Assembly (NCBI RefSeq): GCF_047948215.1
Contig: NC_134465.1
Coordinates: 53,453,841 to 53,517,840, forward strand
DNA length: 64,000 nucleotides
From: Lycorma delicatula
Lineage: Eukaryota; Arthropoda; Insecta; Hemiptera; Fulgoridae
Direction: 5' to 3'
The notes below the pieces were generated by a model. The model worked only from the letters and a program-made list of their open reading frames with translations, was not told the DNA's origin and searched no databases. The position numbers were made by a program, and so were the translations under genes. This document shows, piece after piece, positions 57,601 through 64,000 of the stretch (within the stretch, counting starts at the first letter, position 1; every line of letters begins with the position of its first letter).

Positions 57601-58050
57601 AAGAATAGTAGGAACTGTAAACAAACTCGATATTTTATTTAATAAGAAAGTTATAGCGATATTTTGTTTTTTTTTCGAAAAAGCCCCCCCCCCCCATGAT
57701 CCGATTAGCAAACTCGACCAAGATTTTGGGTCGTTATATTTTATGTATCAATTTCCAAGTGATTGGTACAAAATTACGGCAATTATCGTGTCCACAAGGA
57801 AGTGAAATATATATATGGATAAAAGTAATATAAATAAACATATATATATATATATACTTTTGAGCTGACTGTGGTTTTGAGGTCTGGGGAATGTGAAACG
57901 CGAAGATATGTCGAAATTTTCTGGAAGTCGAATCGTGGAACCCATTACAATAGGTAGCTTTCTTACGAAATCTACCTAAAACATTAATTGTCCAAAAATA
58001 TAATGAAATAAACTGTTTTGTAATTTGGGGGGGGGGGAATTTACCCATTT
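57600..58050. repeat. Dispersed repeat R5, copy 1
   Basis: Matches 60200-60560: ACAAAATTACGGCA with TTATCGTGTCCA, AAGGAAGTGAAATATATATA, a (TA)n run, TTTGAGCTGAC.GTGG, GTCTGGGG.ATGTGAAACG, GAAGTCGAATC, ACAATAGGTAGCTTTCTTA. Poly-C (about 57684-57696) and poly-G (about 58027-58037) tracts sit near its edges. Confidence 0.82.
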
Positions 58051-58084
58051 ACAACCTCTTAAAATTGGAATTCATTCAGTTTTA

Positions 58085-58087
<3 letters not shown>

Positions 58088-58119
<32 letters not shown>
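58088..58119. repeat. (TA)n microsatellite
   Basis: About 16 uninterrupted TA units next to repeat R5. Confidence 0.95.
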
Positions 58120-58121
<2 letters not shown>

Positions 58122-58140
58122 CGTAAAAATAAAAACAAGA

Positions 58141-58527
58141 ATTTATTTTTAATTATTAAAAGATCTTTTACTGATTTTGAATAAAAGTCCATTTAAAACC
58201 GTAATCCGTTTATATTTAACATCGGACATTTAATTATTAAATACCACGTCATAATTTTCAAGTCTTTTAAATTTATTTTTAATTATTAAAGATCTTTTAC
58301 TGAATTTGAATAAAAGTTCATTTAAATCCATGACCCGTTTATATTAAACATCGGACATTTAATTATTAAATAACACGTCATTATTTTCAAGTCATTTAAA
58401 TTTATTTTTAATTAAGTTCTTTAACTGATTTTGAATAAATGTTCATTTAAATCCATGATCCGTTTTATATTAAATATCGGACATTTAATTATTAAATTTC
58501 ACGTTATTATTCTAAAGTCATTTTAAT
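58141..58527. repeat. Minisatellite, three units of about 129 bp
   Basis: Units begin with ATTTATTTTTAATTA at 58141, 58271 and 58400. Each continues with CTTTTACTGA or CTTTAACTGA, TTTGAATAAA, TTCATTTAAA (or TCC), CCGTTT.ATATTAAA and ATCGGACATTTAATTATTAA. The third unit has a short deletion near its start. Confidence 0.93.
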
Positions 58528-58857
58528 ATAAAGTGATGTGTTGTTATTAAAGTGTAAGTTTCTCTATCGTATTCGTATTGTATTATAAAATTAAATTTAA
58601 GCTTTGTATTTTATTATAAGCGTATCATTACACATGTATTATTCGTTTATTTTTTTCTATATAAATTTTCTTTTTATACGATTATTACGTTTTATTAAAT
58701 GAAATGTTTTATCTCTTTAATTTTTAAATAGCAAATGTAATATGTTTTATTACTTTAGACTGGAACACCCGTTTATAATTCTATTTTTGTTTTATGCCAT
58801 TAGAATATAAACAACAACAAATATATATATCTAACTTTTTACTTCAGAATTAATTTT

Positions 58858-59040
58858 TTTATGTTTAGCCTTCGGAACTACTGAAAGGTATTAATTCAGA
58901 GGATGAATGAGGATAATATGTTTGAGTGAACGAATGAATTGTAGTCTCAAGTCGACAATTCCTGAGATGTGTGGTTAATTGAATCGCAACCACCAAAGAA
59001 TACTGGTATCCACTGTATAGTATTCAAATCCACCAATTAA
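58858..59040 (-). repeat. SINE-1, head missing
   Basis: Minus-strand tail GTTTAGCCTTCGGAACTACT and AATTCAGAGGATGAATGAGG, body TTCCTGAGATGTGTGGTTAA and AAGAATACTGGTATCCACTG, ending at ATTCAAATCC. The tRNA-like head is absent (5' truncation). Confidence 0.85.
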
Positions 59041-59071
59041 AATATTTAGCTGTTATTTATAAATATAGATT

Positions 59072-59600
59072 TTTACATCCTTGTACGAAGTAAAGGAAAA
59101 GTTTGTGATCGCGAGAAAAATTTCGGTTTTCAAATTTCAACGGAAGTTTCCATTGGACCACCCCTGAATCCATTTTGACTATTTTCGGCGTGACGTCTGT
59201 ACGTACGTTATGTGGGTATGTTTCTCGCATAACTCAAAAACGATTAGGTTTAAAAACTCAAAATCCAAAACATTTGAATTTTGGAGTTTATCTTAACTGC
59301 AGTAAAATAAGCTCTCATTAAGAATTTATCAACGATATATCATAAGGGGTACTTATTTTCAATGGTTCCAGTGTTTTATAGCCAAATAAAAGTTTAGTGA
59401 AATATTTGACTCTTACAAGGGGAAGGTACATCTGTTCGAATCCGACTTAATTTTTGATTTTTTAATGAAAAGTACATAAAATTTTATTTCACTAATCTTC
59501 TGATTTTTTTCATATTTTTTTTATTGAATTATTTATTGTAAAACTTTTTTTTTACAATCGGAGGTTAATAATTATTAATAAATCAAAATAATTAATTTGA
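59072..59600. repeat. ACTTCCTTGTA-ended repeat, rearranged copy
   Basis: Starts TTTACATCCTTGTA. Block Y of this family is inverted here (AACTGCAG.AAAATAAG, GGTACTTATTTTCAATGG, CTTACAAGGGGAAGGTACAT) and is followed by block X in plus orientation (AATGAAAAGTACATAAAATT ... GGAGGTTAATAATTATT). The two other copies have X then Y. Confidence 0.8.
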
Positions 59601-59639
59601 AATAAAGTTGAAAAAAGATTTCACCGGTGCTAAGGAGGG

Positions 59640-60560
59640 GATAAAAAAATATCCACCTTAAAGTTAAGAAAAACTTACTCAATACAATGGTTACGTGTAA
59701 AAAAGGTTTCCATCTTAAAATGCCTGCAATAAGTTTGGTCATCCCTTGCAGTAAGGTTGGTTATATCAAAAAATGGTTTCAGACAAAGGTTTTAGGTAAT
59801 GTTTAGAGAATTAACGACCACTAAACCGATACGATTCTGTCCCTATTAAGATAGGTATGGTTTGACTTCAAACCCCTATTTTTTCCACCTTTTGGGCCAA
59901 TGGTTGGTTATATCAAAAAACTTTACTTGGATAAGTTTTAGATCTTTATCCAAAAAATAAAAACTTTTTGAATTCGATATTTTGTTTTCTGGTTTTTTTA
60001 CTTTTTGGTTTTGGTCATCCCTTGCCGTAAGGGTTGGTCATATCAAAAATCTCTTCAGACAAAGGTTTTAGGTAATGTTTAGAGAATTAACGACCCTTTT
60101 AAACCGATGCGATTCTGTGCCTACCAAAGAAGACGATTTTTGTTTGTCTTACAGCCCCCATTTTTTCCATCCCTTGAGCTAATGGTTGGTGATAGCAAAA
60201 AACATTACGTACATAAGTTTTAGGCTGTTAGAATCGTAAAAACGTTATAGCAATATTTGTTTTTTTTTTTCGAAAAAACCACCCTATTTCAACCCCCATG
60301 GTCCGATTTTGGCCGTTAACGAAGTCATCCGAGATTTTGTCAGTGTTTTTTAGGGAACAGTTTGAAAGTGATTGACGCAAAATTACGGCAGTTATCGTGT
60401 CCATAAGTAAGTGAAATATATATATATATATATATATACCTTTGAGCTGACAGTGGCTTTGGGGTCTGGGGATGTGAAACGGGCAAATTTTCCCGAAGTC
60501 GAATCATGGTACTCATTACAATAGAGGTAGCTTTCTTATGAAATTTACCTAAAAATGTAA
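59640..60560. repeat. Repeat R5, extended copy with an internal duplication
   Basis: Contains two versions of a module of about 200 bp, at about 59740-59940 and 60013-60215. Each begins GGTCATCCCTTGC, includes CAGACAAAGGTTTTAGGTAA and AATTAACGACC, and ends with 'TTTTTTCCA...AATGGTTGGT'. The last 360 bp equal the copy at 57600-58050. Frames over it are chance. Confidence 0.75.
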
Positions 60561-60589
60561 AGCGCAAAGAAGAAAAAAAACCCCATGGA

Positions 60590-61290
60590 GGATTTATTTA
60601 GAGAGTCAAAATGGTACCTTTTTTAACAGGTTTTTCATGGTTATTGAGAGTTTATAACGTTTTTTTTTAGTACAATACACAAGAAACTCTTTAATATTTG
60701 CCATAAACATGTACAAAAACACTGCAAGTTGTGAAAATTTGATATTTTTATCACCAGCTCCATCATAGTTATTTGAAGTCAAAATTTGAATTTTTAAAAA
60801 AATTATAAAACTTTAGGGGTAAATATCATAATTAATATTATTTATGTAATACTATACTTAACATAGTTTTACATATAAGAAAATTCAATCTGTGTATGCC
60901 ATCCCTGCCTCTTGAAAAAATTACCAGAAGTGAAATTTCACACTTTTCATGTTCAAACTATATTGATAATTTTCTCATAGAAAGAAGAGAGATAGTTAAA
61001 TAAACCACTGTACCAATCTTTTACCTTGACAAAATATGAGTAAATTGCTTTTTCTTTCTTCCTTCCTTCCAGGACCAAATAGTTTTTTAGTTATGATTCT
61101 GTCTGTAAACCCTTACAATCACAAAAATAGGTGTGTGCCTCGTAACAAAAATGACCGCCACAGGTAAATTGCGTAAATAAAAAATTTAAAAAAATAGTTT
61201 TAAAAGTCCTGAAACATGTTTTTTTTTTTTAATTGGTCAAGCAACCAGCTTATTTCTTTTTTGGGACACTTCAAATGGATTGACCTTTAG
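60590..61290 (-). repeat. Dispersed repeat R4, copy 2 (inverted)
   Basis: Reverse complement of 53945-54690: GAGTCAAAATGG, ACACTGCAA.TTGTG, CCATCCCTGCCTC, TCATAGAAAGAAGAGAGATA, ending CACTTCAAATGGATTGA. Confidence 0.85.
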
Positions 61291-62377
61291 TTAATTTTTA
61301 TCAATGTGTATGCTATATTTCAAACATTTATCCAAAATAATAATGGGTAAGGTTAACTAATTTTTGTACAATCCATTGATACAAACCGACCTGATTGTAT
61401 TATGAATTTTTACTGATTTATCCACAGTTTTTCTAAAAGAAAAATAATTATTACCCAACCAGTTTTTGCAGTTAAAATGCAAAATTAGTTATAAAAAAAG
61501 TCGTCCTATCTTCTAAGAGCCAAAATTGAGGTGAATAAAAATTTGTATATGTTGAAAATTTAATTTTTTCTAACAGTGGATCATAATGTTATAACTTTCT
61601 TCAGCCCTCTTCGTTCATTGCTATACTTTTTCTCTTCTTCAATTGGGTTTTTTTTTGTAGTTTGATTGTCAGTAATTTCTAGTTCAGTCAAACTAACTTG
61701 TACTAAATGAAAACTAGGACATTAATAAAATATTAGTGGCTTTTATACTGTAGTTTATCAATTTTTATTTCAAGACGTAAGGTAGTAGTACAATTAATAC
61801 GGTTAACTTAACTGAATATCGGTCAGTAGCATGACCTTTTGTACTAAGGTTAAACCGTTTTTTTTTTTTTAAATTGTACGTTTAAGTCTATTTATTTCTG
61901 TTTCCTGATTCCAGCCTTTTTTTTTAATCAATACATCCATTTACTTGGTTCATTCATTCAGGTTTTCCTTTTTATTATTTATGGCACACATGTTTTTTCC
62001 CCTGTTTAGTAAAATTAACTTTAGTATTTGGATAATCAAATTTAAGTCTTTTAATGATTTTTGTTGCGTATGTATTTGTTAGTTTATCTTTTTCAGTAAC
62101 AAGTAAATCTGGATTACATCAAATAAAATTTAACTAGACTAATTTATAATTAAATATTTTAAATGTATTATATATATAGATCTTTTTTTTTTTTTTATTT
62201 TATATATTTATATAAAATATATGTCATAAAAGAGTTTTTTTTAATAAGACAAGTATTTCATTTTATAACTCTGTAGGTAAGGCTACCATTTTATGATATT
62301 ATAATATTATACCAAAGTAAACAAAAAAAAAAATAATTCAAAAAGTAGTAGGAAAGTCTGAATGTGGACACTACATG

Positions 62378-63086
62378 ACTTCCTTGTACACCTATTAAAT
62401 TACATATCCACATTTTTTTTTTTTTAATGAAAAGTACATAAAATTTTATTCATTAATTTTGATATCTTTTCTTTTTTTTGTTATTATTGAATTATTATTT
62501 ATCGTAAAAGTTTTTTTGCAGTCATAGGTTAATAATCAATATATTTAAATTTAAAAAAAATGAGAATTTAAAAAAAGTTGATTCGAACCGATGTGCTCTT
62601 TCCCCTTGTAAGATTTGGATCTTAAAAATATATAAATACTAAAATATATAGTAATAATAATATATAAATAATAAATAAAACATTAAATAAAAATGTAATT
62701 TAATTTATTAAAATTTTGTTTGGCTAATAACTCAGGAACCGATGAAAATAAGTACCAATTATATCGTTAGAAAGCTCTCTAAATTAGGGCTTATTACTGC
62801 AGTTAACAAAAAGTATAATAAAATCCTAATTGTTTTGGATTTTGGACGTTTTTTGGGCACTTTTGGTTCAGTTGATTGCAATCAAAAGGGGAGGTACACA
62901 ACTAGATGTTATACAGTCCAAAATTTCCTAAATCCAAAATTTTAACGTCCTATGGGTAATCGTTTTTTGATTTATGCGAGGTACATACGTACAGACGTTA
63001 TGCCGAAATGAGTCAAAATGGGTATTTCTGTTGAAATATCCACTTTCCACGATCATAATACGTTCTTTACCTTCATACAAGGAAGT
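62378..63086 (+). repeat. ACTTCCTTGTA-ended repeat, copy 3
   Basis: Begins ACTTCCTTGTA and ends with the exact inverse TACAAGGAAGT. Order X (AATGAAAAGTACATAAAATT) then Y (CGAACCGATGTGCTCTTTCC, AACCGATGAAAATAAGTACC, TTATTACTGCAGTTAAC, GATTGCAATCAAAAGGGGAG), as at 19953-20637. The 62742-62945 frame over it is spurious. Confidence 0.85.
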
Positions 63087-63189
63087 AAAAATGAGTTTAA
63101 TATGGACTCATGAGAATTCCGTAGTTTTATATATAAGCAAACGGTACGGGAAAAATACAAACTTGTGTTTATAATTATATTGTTTATTG

Positions 63190-64000
63190 TTTTTTTAATT
63201 TTTATTGTTTATAAGTAACACATTTTTCAAATTTGAGAATAAATTTTATGAACAATATCTTGGGTTAACCATGGGATCGACTATTTCTACTTGTTTAGCA
63301 AATTTGGTTATGAAATTTTGTGAAACCCAAATAATGGCCAAATTGAGTGGTAAGGTGGCTTTTTATAAAAGATTTGTAGTTGCTATTTCATTAACCCACC
63401 GGGTTGGTCTAGTGGTGAACGCGTCTTCCCAAATCAGCTGATTTGGAAGCAGAGAGTTCCAGCGTTCAAGTCCTATAAAGCCAGTTATTTTTACATGGAT
63501 TTGAATGCTAGATCGTGGATACCGGTGTTCTTTGGTGGTTGGGTTTCAATTAACCACACCTCAGGATTGGTCGAACTGAGAATGTACAAACAAGACCACA
63601 CTTCATTTACACTCATACATATCATCCTCATTCATCCTCTGAAGTATTATCTAAAAACGGTAGTTACCGGAGGCTAAACAGGAAAAAGAAAGGAAGATGC
63701 TATTTCATTATTATGTTTGCCTGAGAACCAAACAAATATTAAATGAATTTAACAGATATCATAGTCTTTATGATTAAATTTACAAGTGAATGGAATTTAA
63801 TAAAAATTTAGAGTTTCTTGATAATGCCATATCCCATGGGAATGGGAAAATACACAATCGTTAGTTTGCTAAAAAGACTTCTCCAGCTAGATATTTTTAA
63901 ACTATTTGTCGGTCCAAGTCATATATAAAAGGTGTAATAAAAAATTTAGCAAAGAGAGTTCTAACATTTACTAACACAATCGATAGAAGGAAAATAATTA
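63190..64000 (+). mobile_element. Penelope-like retroelement, reverse transcriptase relic (runs off window)
   Basis: Open frame from about 63205 reads FFKFENKFYEQYLGLTMGST, then ISTCLANLVMKFCETQIM. This matches the Penelope RT block 'F..K.Y.Q..G.PMGS..SP.LA...M...E'. After an inserted SINE (63394-63697) the coding relic resumes: FTSEWNLIKNLEFLDNAISH (family 'FT.E.E....L.FLD..I'), GNGKIHNR, FAKKTS, then SYIKGVIKNLAKRVLTF (family 'S.H...K......L..RA'). Stops and frame changes show it is decayed. The endonuclease (GIY-YIG) part, if present, would be beyond 64000. Confidence 0.82.
63394..63697 (+). repeat. SINE-1 copy inside the Penelope relic, 13-bp duplication
   Basis: TGCTATTTCATTA lies perfectly on both sides (63381-63393 and 63698-63710). 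Full head ACCCACCGGGTTGGTCTAGT, ATCAGCTGATTTGGAAGC, body TTCTTTGGTGGTTGGGTTTC, and 3' domain CATCCTCTGAAGTATTATCT with ACCGGAGGCTAAACAGG. The best-preserved SINE-1 here. Confidence 0.96.

Larger units (their letters stand above)
48099..64000 (+). other. ktub: ktub intron 2, 5' part (runs out of window)
   Basis: Opens with GTAAGT at 48099. No further exon recognised. Contains the mobile elements listed below, and stretches without recognised features at 50.4-51.7, 53.1-53.9 and 61.3-62.3 kb. CpG content rises again from about 56 kb. If an exon 3 exists before 64 kb it is short and I missed it. Confidence 0.6.

Noticed and set aside
1..64000. CRISPR arrays, bacterial operons, rRNA genes
   Set aside because: No regularly spaced direct repeats, no dense coding or Shine-Dalgarno pattern, and no rRNA sequence; the window is eukaryotic.

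Overview
The window is AT-rich animal DNA dominated by degraded transposable elements, with almost no long open reading frames. It contains spliced exons, tRNA-derived SINEs, mariner and rosa-like DNA transposons, several LINE families and a Penelope-like element. Together with a start-codon context typical of insects, this points to an insect with a large, repeat-swollen genome. A hemimetabolous insect, possibly a hemipteran, is my best guess, but I cannot fix the species from sequence alone.

The one host gene I can support is king tubby (ktub/TULP family) on the plus strand. Exon 1 (29950-29991) encodes the conserved N-terminus. Exon 2 (47954-48098) encodes the basic, glutamine-rich segment and the conserved PGMIQASD motif. 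Intron 1 is about 18 kb. Intron 2 opens at 48099 and runs past the right edge, so the tubby beta-barrel exons lie outside the window.

Layout. 1-22 kb: intergenic, with normal CpG content. It holds mariner fragments, an R1-clade LINE tail, a non-autonomous hAT, several SINEs, three long inverted repeats (12.5-13.2, 14.7-14.9 and 15.7-16.0 kb) and a nearly intact DD41D (rosa-type) element with terminal inverted repeats (16829-18196). 22-29.4 kb: CpG-poor, no convincing gene, a few SINE relics and a double hairpin. 29.5-30.8 kb: CpG-normal ktub promoter and first exon. 30.8-47.9 kb: CpG-poor intron 1, with a relic of a multicopy insect protein family, a foldback element, three mariners and a LINE. 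48.1-64 kb: start of intron 2, with a sense LINE copy flanked by target duplications, a second rosa-type element carrying a perfect 30-bp palindrome, a Cys-containing coding relic split by a SINE, an internally deleted LINE, a 3-unit minisatellite of about 129 bp, three further dispersed repeat families and a Penelope-like reverse transcriptase interrupted by a SINE.

Two SINE families recur. SINE-1 (about 280-300 bp) has a tRNA-like head containing TGGTCTAGTGGT. SINE-2 (about 145-170 bp) has a different tRNA-like head containing GGTTCGAATCC. They share the same 3' domain (CATCCTCTGAAG...CGGAGG), which suggests a common LINE partner or an exchange of modules.
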